From: an uncultured Flavobacteriales bacterium
Lineage (GTDB): Bacteria; Bacteroidota; Bacteroidia; Flavobacteriales_G; Salibacteraceae
DNA length: 38,260 bases
Direction: 5' to 3'
Assembly (NCBI GenBank): GCA_937899835.1
Contig: CALCCE010000199.1
Coordinates: 1-38,260 of the forward strand
The notes below the pieces were generated by a model. It was not told where the DNA came from, ran no database searches, and saw nothing but the letters and a program-made list of their open reading frames with translations. The first letter of the stretch is position 1; the number at the start of each line of letters is the position of its first letter. Below are positions 23,463-31,086 of the stretch, piece by piece. The translations under genes were made by a program, and so were the position numbers.

Positions 23463-24149
23463 GTGAACCAAACGCAAAAAATCAAACTTTCGGTCGATGC
23501 CGTGGTCTTTGGATATTCTTCTGAAAAGGGAATCCTGATCTTACTCATCAAACGAAACAGCCGCACCTTTCGGGGAAGCTGGGCACTTCCTGGAGGCCTG
23601 GTGCGCAACGAAGAATCGTTGGAAGAAGCCGCCAAGCGCGAACTCAACGAAGAAACTGGTGTTTCGATCAATTTCCTGGAACAACTCTACACCTTTGGAA
23701 CTCCCGACCGCGACCCCAGAAACCGGGCTGTTTCAGTGGCTTACTATGCCTTGGTGAGCCCAGATGCCTTTACGTTACAAGCCGATACCGATGCCAGTGC
23801 AGCCGATTGGTTTTCGATAGAGCAACTTCCTGAGTTGGCTTTCGATCATCAAGAGATCGTGGCTACTGCCCTCAAAAGGTTGCGTTCAAAGGTGCTTTAT
23901 CAACCCGTAGGCTTTGAGCTGTTGGAAGAAAAGTTTCCGTTCTCAGATCTGGAAAACCTTTACCAAACCCTACTGGGGTATCCAATCGATCGGAGAAACT
24001 TTCGCAAGAAGGTGCTCAAGTTTGGCTTTGTGGAAGCCACCACCGAGCGCCAAAAGCACGCCGGATCCGGCCGACCGGGTTTTTTGTTTCGTTTCAACCG
24101 CCAACGCTACCACGAATTGGTAGAGCAAGGCATTCATTTCGAGCTCTAA
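23463..24149 (+). CDS. nrtR: NrtR-type transcriptional regulator (Nudix domain plus winged helix)
   Basis: A 228-residue protein with an N-terminal Nudix domain (~1-145) and a C-terminal winged helix (~150-228, including RRNFRKKVLKFGFVEATTER). The Nudix box is intact: G45-x5-E51-x7-R59-E60-L-N-E63-E64-T-G66-V. In the NrtR family the Nudix domain senses ADP-ribose or related NAD metabolites, and the winged helix represses NAD genes. The box is lost in some paralogues such as AraR, but here it is retained, so residual hydrolase activity is possible. It starts with GTG 23463. It precedes nadM, nadV and prs, and two palindromes bracket the promoter in front of nadM, which fits direct repression. 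The symbol is given by family and context. Confidence 0.88.
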   Translation: MNQTQKIKLSVDAVVFGYSSEKGILILLIKRNSRTFRGSWALPGGLVRNEESLEEAAKRELNEETGVSINFLEQLYTFGTPDRDPRNRAVSVAYYALVSPDAFTLQADTDASAADWFSIEQLPELAFDHQEIVATALKRLRSKVLYQPVGFELLEEKFPFSDLENLYQTLLGYPIDRRNFRKKVLKFGFVEATTERQKHAGSGRPGFLFRFNRQRYHELVEQGIHFEL

Positions 24150-24158
24150 AATATACTT

Positions 24159-24174
24159 AGACAAAGCGTTGTCT
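24159..24174. promoter_or_regulatory. Perfect 16-base inverted repeat after nrtR
   Basis: AGACAA (24159-24164), loop AGCG, TTGTCT (24169-24174). No T tract follows, so it is not a classical terminator. It could end nrtR transcription weakly, act as an extra regulator site, or be chance. Confidence 0.4.
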
Positions 24175-24183
24175 GCTTTAAAG

Positions 24184-24216
24184 AAATTTTATGCGTAAAA
24201 ATTACACATAAAATTT
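24184..24216. promoter_or_regulatory. nrtR box 1: Palindrome 1 upstream of nadM (candidate NrtR operator)
   Basis: A 33-base palindrome centred on 24200. The outer arms AAATTTTATG (24184-24193) and CATAAAATTT (24207-24216) are perfect, and only two of the 16 base pairs mismatch (24194/24206 and 24199/24201). The core GCGTAAAA is shared with palindrome 2. Its right edge overlaps the -33 element at 24215. Confidence 0.75.
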
Positions 24217-24245
24217 TGGCGGCTAACTTTCTGCACTTATTTTTG
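24215..24245 (+). promoter_or_regulatory. Promoter of the nadM-nadV-prs operon
   Basis: TTTG (24215-24218), 19 bases, then TATTTTTG (24238-24245): an exact Bacteroidota promoter. Transcription would start near 24251 with a ~15-base leader. Its -33 touches palindrome 1 and its -7 overlaps palindrome 2, so a bound repressor would block both. Confidence 0.8.
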
Positions 24246-24261
24246 CGTAAAATTAACGCAA
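24243..24261. promoter_or_regulatory. nrtR box 2: Palindrome 2 upstream of nadM (candidate NrtR operator)
   Basis: TTGCGTAAAATTAACGCAA is centred on 24252 with one mismatching pair (24249/24255). The core GCGTAAAA is shared with palindrome 1. It overlaps the -7 element and ends four bases before the nadM ATG. Confidence 0.8.
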
Positions 24262-24265
24262 TAAA

Positions 24266-25162
24266 ATGACCACAGCAGTAATCATCGCCCGTTTTCAAAC
24301 CCCATACCTTCACGAGGGGCATCACCAACTGATTCAACAGGTGCGGGAAAAGCACAACAAGCTGATCATTGTATTAGGTATCAGTGCTATCCTGGGCAGC
24401 CGCCGAAATCCTTACGATTACCACACCCGCGAAAAGATGCTGAAAACAGCTTATCCGGAAGTGGTGGTACTACCGCTCCGCGATCAGCCGGAAGACCATC
24501 GCTGGTCGGTCAACCTGGACGAACTGCTGGGCAATGCGTTTCCCAATGAGCAATTTGAACTCTACGGCGGTCGCGACAGCTTTGTGCCCTATTACCAGGG
24601 GCGCTACCCTACCGTGGAACTGCCGCAACACGGACAATTCAACGCTACGGAGATCAGAAACCGCTATGCCGACAAGGTGGGCAACTCTGACGATTTCAGG
24701 GCGGGCATTCTCTACGCCTACCACAACCAGTTTACGAAAGTGTATCCCACGGTAGATGTGGTGGTTTTCCGGAACGACCGGCGGGAAATGCTGTTGGGCA
24801 AAAAGGCCAATAACCTGAAATGGCGCCTTGTGGGTGGCTTTGCCGACCCGGAAGATGAAAGTTTTGAAGCGGCAGCCCGTAGGGAGCTATTAGAGGAGTG
24901 TGGCCCAATCGAAGTGAGTGAGATGCGCTATGAAATGAGCCTTCGGGTTGATGATTGGCGTTACCGCAACGAAGCCGACAAAATCACCACCACCGTTTTC
25001 AGCTGCGATCATTTGTTTGGCACCCCTAAGGCGCAAGACGATATTGTGGATGTGGCATGGCATCCGCTGGATCACATTTGGCAACTCCTGCAAAACCAAG
25101 AAATAACCCCAGCGCACCTGCCCATTTTTGAAAAGCTGCTCGCTAAGTATAACGCTCAATAA
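24266..25162 (+). CDS. nadM: Bifunctional NMN adenylyltransferase (NadM) / Nudix hydrolase
   Basis: A 298-residue two-domain enzyme. The N-terminal nucleotidyltransferase (~1-155) has ARFQTPYLHEGH (8-19), the phosphate-binding His16 and His19, and FNATEIRNRY (125-134), equivalent to the ISxTxxR motif. It makes NAD from NMN and ATP. The C-terminal Nudix domain (~160-290) resembles those of cyanobacterial and Francisella NadM-Nudix proteins, which hydrolyse ADP-ribose. Its box keeps E198-x7-R206-E207-L-L-E210-E211-C-G213, but the first loop is one residue longer than canonical (G191-x6-E198) and Pro follows the last Gly. It is the first gene of the salvage operon, with nadV 10 bases downstream, and is preceded by a promoter with dual palindromes. 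Confidence 0.9.
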   Translation: MTTAVIIARFQTPYLHEGHHQLIQQVREKHNKLIIVLGISAILGSRRNPYDYHTREKMLKTAYPEVVVLPLRDQPEDHRWSVNLDELLGNAFPNEQFELYGGRDSFVPYYQGRYPTVELPQHGQFNATEIRNRYADKVGNSDDFRAGILYAYHNQFTKVYPTVDVVVFRNDRREMLLGKKANNLKWRLVGGFADPEDESFEAAARRELLEECGPIEVSEMRYEMSLRVDDWRYRNEADKITTTVFSCDHLFGTPKAQDDIVDVAWHPLDHIWQLLQNQEITPAHLPIFEKLLAKYNAQ

Positions 25163-25172
25163 CCCCAAGGTC

Positions 25173-26588
25173 ATGGCAAAAGAAAACCTCATTCTACTGG
25201 CCGATGCGTATAAGTATTCGCACCACAAACTCTATTACCCCGGTACCACGCAAGTGTACTCTTACCTGGAAAGTCGTGGCGGAAAATTTGACAGCACCGT
25301 TTTTTACGGCTTGCAGTATTTTCTGAAAGAATACCTCTGTGGCCCTGCCTTTAGCCAGGCCGACCTGGATGCGGCCAAGAACTTCCTGCCCCAGGTATTT
25401 GGTCGAGACGATGTGTTCGACCCCAGCCGCTTTCAGTATATTCTCGACACCTACAACGGTCACCTTCCCGTGCGGATAAAAGCCGTGCCGGAGGGGACCG
25501 AGGTGCCGGTGAGCAACGTTTTGATGACCATTGAAAACACCGACCCCAAGTGCTTTTGGCTGACCAACTTTTTGGAAACCCTGCTCATGCAGGTTTGGTA
25601 TCCTTGCACGGTAGCCACCATCAGCAAGGAGGTGCGCAAAGTAGTAGCCCAATACCACCAGGAAACGGCTACACCCGGCAGCGAGGCTGGAATTGATTTT
25701 GTGCTGAACGATTTCGGTTTTCGGGGAGTGAGCAGTGTAGAAAGTGCCGGATTAGGCGGTAGTGCCCACTTGTTGAATTTTCGCGGAAGCGATACCCTTG
25801 CCGGATCGGTGTTTGCCCAACGGTACTACAAGGCTCAAGAAGTGTATGGCCTCAGTATTCCTGCTACCGAACACAGCATTTGCACCTTGTTGGGCAAAGC
25901 AGGTGAAGCGGACATTTACCGCCATATTCTTGATACCTTTCCCACTGGCGTGGTGGCCTGCGTATCGGACAGCTACAATATTTTTGACGCTTGTGCGCAA
26001 TATTGGGGTACTGAATTCAAGAATCAAATTCTGGAACGAGACGGCCGCCTGGTGATTCGCCCCGACAGTGGTGATCCCGCGATGACCTTGCTCAAAGTGT
26101 TTGACATTTTGTTTGAACGATTTGGGTTTGCCACCAACGAGAAAGGCTACAAAGTGTTGCCGCCTCAAGTACGGGTCATTCAAGGAGATGGCGTGAACTA
26201 TGATTCCATCAAGGCGATTTATGCACGCTTGAAAGCCCACGGCATCAGTGCAGAAAACCTGGTGTTGGGCATGGGTGGTGCCTTGTTGCAAAAGCTGGAC
26301 CGCGATACGCAGAAATTTGCCCTCAAATGCTCTTACGCCAAGTTGAACGGCAAAGACACGGTGGTGCAAAAAAGCCCTACCGAAATGGATGCCGATGGCA
26401 ACATTACGGGGTCGTTTAAAAAATCCAAGGGCGGAAGACTCAAGTTGATTCATAGAAATGGCCATTTTGAAACGGTACCAGAAACCAGCCATCCCGAATG
26501 GGAAGACCAATTGCAAACGGTTTTTGAAAACGGACACTTGCTGAACGAACAAACTTTTGAAGTGCTGCGGCAACGCAGCGCGCTCTAA
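25173..26588 (+). CDS. nadV: Nicotinamide phosphoribosyltransferase (NadV / NAMPT)
   Basis: A 471-residue enzyme that joins nicotinamide and PRPP to form NMN. It is close in length to human NAMPT (491). Key family motifs are present: GSAHLLNFRGSDT with Asp207 (human Asp219), ATEHSIC with His234 (human His247, the ATP-phosphorylated histidine), and VIRPDSGDP with Arg296 and Asp298 (human Arg311, Asp313). I chose ATG 25173, since the open frame begins earlier inside nadM but the protein family starts at MAKENLILLADAYK. It follows nadM by 10 bases and precedes prs by 18 bases, so the operon supplies both its substrate PRPP and the next enzyme. Confidence 0.95.
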   Translation: MAKENLILLADAYKYSHHKLYYPGTTQVYSYLESRGGKFDSTVFYGLQYFLKEYLCGPAFSQADLDAAKNFLPQVFGRDDVFDPSRFQYILDTYNGHLPVRIKAVPEGTEVPVSNVLMTIENTDPKCFWLTNFLETLLMQVWYPCTVATISKEVRKVVAQYHQETATPGSEAGIDFVLNDFGFRGVSSVESAGLGGSAHLLNFRGSDTLAGSVFAQRYYKAQEVYGLSIPATEHSICTLLGKAGEADIYRHILDTFPTGVVACVSDSYNIFDACAQYWGTEFKNQILERDGRLVIRPDSGDPAMTLLKVFDILFERFGFATNEKGYKVLPPQVRVIQGDGVNYDSIKAIYARLKAHGISAENLVLGMGGALLQKLDRDTQKFALKCSYAKLNGKDTVVQKSPTEMDADGNITGSFKKSKGGRLKLIHRNGHFETVPETSHPEWEDQLQTVFENGHLLNEQTFEVLRQRSAL

Positions 26589-26606
26589 GCCCAAACCTGA
26601 TCTGAA

Positions 26607-27533
26607 ATGAAAAAAATTCTCTTTTCTACCCGACCTTATCGTTTTCTTGCCCAAGAGATGCTGGCCTTGGGCGATTTTAAGCGCGGCAAAGTGGAAGAAA
26701 AAACCTTTCCTGACGGCGAGCATTACCAACGCATCCTCACCAATGTAGAAGACCGCAGCGTGGTGCTGGTGGGCGGCACGGTGAACGATGTGACCACCCT
26801 GGAACTGTACGATCTGGCAAGTACTTTGGTGCAACTGGGATGCGCTTCGCTCGATTTGGTGATTCCCTATTACGGCTACTCCACCATGGAACGGGCGGTG
26901 CAACCTGGCGAGGTGGTGGCTGCCAAAAACCGGGCGCGCCTGCTCTCTTCGATTCCACGCAGCCAGAAGGGCAACAAGGTCTATCTTTTCGACTTGCATT
27001 CGGAAGGGATTCCCCACTACTTTGAAGACCACTTAAGGGCGGTGCATGTTTACTGCAAGGATTTGATCATAGAAGCTGCGCTCCAAAATGGTGGAAGCAA
27101 TTTTGTTTTGGCCAGTACCGATGCCGGCCGGGCCAAATGGGTAGAATCGCTGGCGAAAGAAATTGGTGTGAACCCCGCTTTCGTGCTCAAACGCAGGGTT
27201 AGCGGTAGCGAAACCGAGGTCACTGCCATCAATGCAGATGTAGCGGGCAAAACCGTGGTATTGTATGACGATATGATCCGCTCGGGTAGTAGCCTGATCC
27301 ACGCGGCCAATGCCTACCAACAAGCCGGAGCTACCCGAATTGTGGTGATTACTACCCATGCCGTTTTTGTGAATGGAGCCGTGGAACGACTGCAAGCTTC
27401 CGGCCTGATTGAAAAGGTGATCTGTACCAATACCCACGTGGCCAGTCAAGAAACCTGGGGAGACTTTGTAGAGGTGCTGTCCATTGCTCCGTTGATGATC
27501 AAGCACCTGAAGAAGGGTGGCTACCACAAATGA
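26607..27533 (+). CDS. prs: Ribose-phosphate pyrophosphokinase (PRPP synthetase), divergent paralogue
   Basis: A 308-residue enzyme that makes PRPP from ribose-5-phosphate and ATP. FDLHSEGIPHYF (128-139, canonical DLH core), KRR at 195-197 (flexible catalytic loop) and the PRPP loop DDMIRSGSS (221-229) are present. Most bacterial housekeeping enzymes have DDMIDTAGT at the last site, so this paralogue is divergent there. The N-terminal ILFSTRPYRFLA is also unlike the usual start (GNANxxLA). Its position after nadV suggests a dedicated PRPP supply for NAD salvage. A housekeeping prs probably exists elsewhere in the genome, which is not visible here. No terminator was recognised in the ~200-base gap that follows. 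Confidence 0.88.
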   Translation: MKKILFSTRPYRFLAQEMLALGDFKRGKVEEKTFPDGEHYQRILTNVEDRSVVLVGGTVNDVTTLELYDLASTLVQLGCASLDLVIPYYGYSTMERAVQPGEVVAAKNRARLLSSIPRSQKGNKVYLFDLHSEGIPHYFEDHLRAVHVYCKDLIIEAALQNGGSNFVLASTDAGRAKWVESLAKEIGVNPAFVLKRRVSGSETEVTAINADVAGKTVVLYDDMIRSGSSLIHAANAYQQAGATRIVVITTHAVFVNGAVERLQASGLIEKVICTNTHVASQETWGDFVEVLSIAPLMIKHLKKGGYHK

Positions 27534-27735
27534 GCCATCGAGATAAAGCTATAGAATACCTGCTGATTCTTTGAAAGCTATTGCTCGAAAAAACGACACT
27601 CTCTTGGGAAAAAAAGGGATTAAAACGCCAAATTCCATGGAAGTCCAGAGGATAGTGGGGTTTTCATTTACCCAAAATTCACGCTACATTGCGGTGACCT
27701 ACGGCAACCATCCATTTTGAATCCGACTTATCGAT

Positions 27736-30036
27736 ATGAAACGACTACTATTTTTTCTCTTAGCACTTCTTCCCTTAGGTGTTTTGGCGCAAGCCGGTTC
27801 CGGCACTGCACTTGATTTTAATGGCAGTTCCTCCTACGCAACAGCCGATACACTCAACCTCAGCAACAACCAGGTTTCGATGATGACCTGGATCAAAGTA
27901 GATGCTTTTAAAACTGGCTTTCCATTCATTAGCTCAGTTATGGGTACGGAGCAACCCGGAAATTCTGCATTCATCCGGTTGGGAGACGCATCCCTGGCCG
28001 CTTCCAGGCTGCAATTTGTGCTTACGATAAGTAGTACCCAGGTTAAATTAGACGGTATTACCAACCTACAAACCAACCGTTGGTACCACATTGCCGCTAC
28101 CTACGATGGAAGTCAAATGCGTCTTTACATTGACGGTATGTTGGATGCCAGCATGGCCATGTCGGGTACCATCACTTCCAACGACTTGTTTGAGATCGGT
28201 CGGAATTTCGAAAATACCCGGATTCTTGACGGAAGTATGGATGAAATGAGTGTTTGGACCACGGCCGTTTCACAAAGCACCATTCGGGAGTGGATGTGCA
28301 AACGCACCAATTCTTCGCACCCCGATTTTGCCAACCTTTTGGCCTACTGGCGCTTTGATGAAGGTTCTGGTACTAGTTCGGCTGACTTGAGTGCCAATAC
28401 CAACAATGCCACCCTGGTGAGCAGCCCCAACTGGGTAAACTCCGGTGCAGCCATTGGCGATGAGAGCATTCAATCCTACAGCGGTGCTCTCGGCATGAGC
28501 ATAGCCCACCCCGATGGAGATTCCATCGAAGTAGTAGCCACAGGAGGAACGATTGATGGGTTGCACCTTTACCGGGTAGATTCCATGCCCAATACCCTCA
28601 ATACGGGTACGGGGCTTACCTCAGTAGATTCCACCCGCTATTGGGGCGTTTTCAAAGTGGGTTCAGGAAACTATACCCTGCGGTATAACTATGACGCTAA
28701 TTCGGCCTTAGCCGGACAAAGCGATTGCTTTTTTCAAATGGGTCGCCGAAACAACGGTGCCTCAAGCTCCTGGGCTACCGCCAATGGGCAAAATCAAGAT
28801 TTAAGTGCCGATACCATTCAAGTGTTTCGCAACGCCAGTCAAGAATTTATTGCGGGTTTCAATACCGGTTTGGTCATTCACACCATCAACTTTACGTCCA
28901 GCAATGTATTGTGTAACGGCGATAGCAACGGTTCGGCGACTGCCAATGTATCGGGCGGTGTACAACCCTATGTGTACCTGTGGTCCAATGGTGGAAACAC
29001 AGCTACCCTCAACAACCTTGCGGCCGGCACCTATACCCTTTCCATTACCGATAGTTCCAACTGCAACACCATCGAATCGGTCACCATTACACAACCGAGC
29101 CCATTGGTGGCTACCGGAGTAACCGTTACCGAGAACGATTGCCAGATAGATGAGGATGGGGCCGTTCAAGCCACCGTTACCGGCGGAACTACGCCCTATC
29201 AATACATTTGGAACGATCCCATGACGCAAGCAGCGGTTTCTGCTACCAATTTGGCCAACGGCACCTATACCGTGACGGTAACCGACGACAACGGTTGTAC
29301 CGACACCTCAATGGCTTCCGTCACCAACTTGTTTCCCGATCCGGTTCCTACCCTCGGAAGCGATACCAGTGTTTGCTCCGGCGACTCGGTTAGCCTACTT
29401 CCTACAGGTTCCGCAGGACCCTATGTAGTCTTCGCCTGGTCGGATGGTAATAACTTAAGTTTCAACAACGCTCAGCCGGGAACCTATACCGTCACCGTTA
29501 CCAATGGCAACGGATGTACCGGAGTTTCTGCTCCGGTTACCATCAGTGCACTTCCTTTGCCTACGCCCAACCTTGGGCCCGACATTTCGCAACAAAACCC
29601 ACCGGCTACTCTGGATGCAGGTCCGGGTTTTTCCATCTACGATTGGTCTACCGGAGACAACACACAAACCATCAGTGTGAGCATTGCAGGAACCTATTTC
29701 GTAGTGGTCACTGACAATAACGGGTGTACGGGAACCGATACCATTGAGGTAGAGTTTGCTCCGATCAATGTACCAGAACTGGTGAATGATTTGGACGTAA
29801 AAGTATATCCGAACCCCGCCAGAGATCAGGTTTACATTGAATTGCCTGAAGAAGTAAAGGGCAAAGTAAAACTCGAAGTATTGGACCTGCGCGGTAGACA
29901 AGTGGCTACTTATTCGCTTACACCTCGCAGAAACGCCCTCACACTTGACCTTTCGGGTTATGCCACCGGCATGTACTTATTGCGTTTTACGAGCGATAGC
30001 GGATACCATAACCATCCGCTTCAAGTCCAGGAATAA
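27736..30036 (+). CDS. Large secreted LamG / SprB-repeat protein with T9SS sorting domain
   Basis: A 766-residue exported protein. The signal peptide is ~1-19 (RLLFFLLALLPLGVLAQ). Residues ~25-230 form a LamG/concanavalin-like domain (ALDFNGSSSYATADTLNLSN; RWYHIAATYDGSQMRLYIDG; DEMSVWTTAVS). From ~390 come SprB-type and related Ig-like repeats (CNGDSNGSATANVSGGVQPY; GTYTLSITDSSNC; GTYTVTVTDDNGC; GTYTVTVTNGNGC). A T9SS type A domain (~690-766, VKVYPNPARDQVYIELPEE) ends the protein. It is probably a cell-surface adhesin or gliding-related protein. It converges with the S41 peptidase gene at a 3-base gap. A weak -7-like TACATTGC (27685-27692) is the best promoter candidate. Confidence 0.92.
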   Translation: MKRLLFFLLALLPLGVLAQAGSGTALDFNGSSSYATADTLNLSNNQVSMMTWIKVDAFKTGFPFISSVMGTEQPGNSAFIRLGDASLAASRLQFVLTISSTQVKLDGITNLQTNRWYHIAATYDGSQMRLYIDGMLDASMAMSGTITSNDLFEIGRNFENTRILDGSMDEMSVWTTAVSQSTIREWMCKRTNSSHPDFANLLAYWRFDEGSGTSSADLSANTNNATLVSSPNWVNSGAAIGDESIQSYSGALGMSIAHPDGDSIEVVATGGTIDGLHLYRVDSMPNTLNTGTGLTSVDSTRYWGVFKVGSGNYTLRYNYDANSALAGQSDCFFQMGRRNNGASSSWATANGQNQDLSADTIQVFRNASQEFIAGFNTGLVIHTINFTSSNVLCNGDSNGSATANVSGGVQPYVYLWSNGGNTATLNNLAAGTYTLSITDSSNCNTIESVTITQPSPLVATGVTVTENDCQIDEDGAVQATVTGGTTPYQYIWNDPMTQAAVSATNLANGTYTVTVTDDNGCTDTSMASVTNLFPDPVPTLGSDTSVCSGDSVSLLPTGSAGPYVVFAWSDGNNLSFNNAQPGTYTVTVTNGNGCTGVSAPVTISALPLPTPNLGPDISQQNPPATLDAGPGFSIYDWSTGDNTQTISVSIAGTYFVVVTDNNGCTGTDTIEVEFAPINVPELVNDLDVKVYPNPARDQVYIELPEEVKGKVKLEVLDLRGRQVATYSLTPRRNALTLDLSGYATGMYLLRFTSDSGYHNHPLQVQE

Positions 30037-30039
30037 GGT

Positions 30040-31086
30040 TTATTGCAATTCCAGAATTGCGCGTTCGATCACCTCATCGCGGCTGGGATCGTTCAAATCC
30101 AATGCTACCGGAATATCGGGGTCGAGGCCATCGTCGAGGTATCGACCTTGGTGATCGACAAACTCGGTAACGGATAAGCTCCAATACCAACCGTTGGCCA
30201 AATAGCCGTCTCCCACTCCCCCGCTGCCGCCTCCGGAGCGCTGGCCGATAAAGGTGACCCGATCCAGGGGTGAAAGCGAATAGGTGAAGGTTAATCCAGC
30301 ACTGTAAACGTTGCGGTCGGTCAATACGGCCACCGGTTTGAGGTAGCGAAAATCAGAGTTGGCGGGCTGCATGGTGATCTCGCTGTTGGTAAAATCACTG
30401 GGGCCCGGGCCGGTTTTGAATCGCTCAAAGCCCACATATAACGGCTCATCAATGAAATAAGCGGCAAACTTTACCGCCAGGTTGGGGTCTCCGCCCTGGT
30501 TGAGGCGTTGGTCAACGATGAGTGCGGTGGTGCCATTCAAGTCCCTGAAAATGGTTTCAATATCCGAATCGTCGATCTCCTCGGCCCAAGTAGGCAGCCA
30601 CAGGTAGCCAATGTCTGGGGCTTGCGGCAAGGTGCCCCATACGGCACGAACACCAAATTCATCACCATCGAGCTGTTTGATGCCGGGGTTCACTGCCCTA
30701 CCGATGTAGTTGTTTTCCAGGATGCCCCGATCAACCCCCCGGGGAAAACCTTTCAAGAGATCAAAGGTGGCCTCCATTCCGTTATCCCCACCTTCCAGCA
30801 GGGAACTGTGGCCATCGCGCAATCGGTTGGTCACCACTGCCAATCGGCTAAACAACTCGGCATCACTCAATTCGCCATCCACAGTGTTGAGCAAGGAATC
30901 TTTCAGGAACGCCATGTCTACACCTTTAGGCGCTAACATGGCGTATTTTTCTTCCACCAAGGTGAGGTATTCTTCGAGAATGCTGCGGGCATCGGTATCG
31001 GGGTTGGGCCGCAACAGCGCCCGTTCACATGCCACCAAGGCCATAGCAGCCAGCAGCACCAGAAGGATTGACATTCGGTTGCTCAT
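30040..31086 (-). CDS. S41 family peptidase, probable lipoprotein
   Basis: A 348-residue exported protein. The signal ends in a lipobox LVAC with Cys20. The S41 (C-terminal-processing-peptidase-like) core is visible: VTNRLRDGHSSLLEG (~86-99), VDQRLNQGGD (191-200, like the DLRGNxGG segment), and VLTDRNVYSAG (254-264), where Ser262 is the likely nucleophile. Such proteins may cleave or bind proteins near the membrane, but no PDZ domain is obvious. Start: ATG 31086 forms ATGA with the stop of the upstream beta-barrel gene; the longer open frame to 31215 lies inside that gene and is not the start. The pair is likely co-translated. Confidence 0.88.
   Translation of the reverse strand: MSNRMSILLVLLAAMALVACERALLRPNPDTDARSILEEYLTLVEEKYAMLAPKGVDMAFLKDSLLNTVDGELSDAELFSRLAVVTNRLRDGHSSLLEGGDNGMEATFDLLKGFPRGVDRGILENNYIGRAVNPGIKQLDGDEFGVRAVWGTLPQAPDIGYLWLPTWAEEIDDSDIETIFRDLNGTTALIVDQRLNQGGDPNLAVKFAAYFIDEPLYVGFERFKTGPGPSDFTNSEITMQPANSDFRYLKPVAVLTDRNVYSAGLTFTYSLSPLDRVTFIGQRSGGGSGGVGDGYLANGWYWSLSVTEFVDHQGRYLDDGLDPDIPVALDLNDPSRDEVIERAILELQ

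Noticed and set aside
25752-27032. 426-codon minus-strand ORF across nadV and prs
   Set aside because: Antisense to two clearly conserved enzymes; the translation has no recognisable motif.
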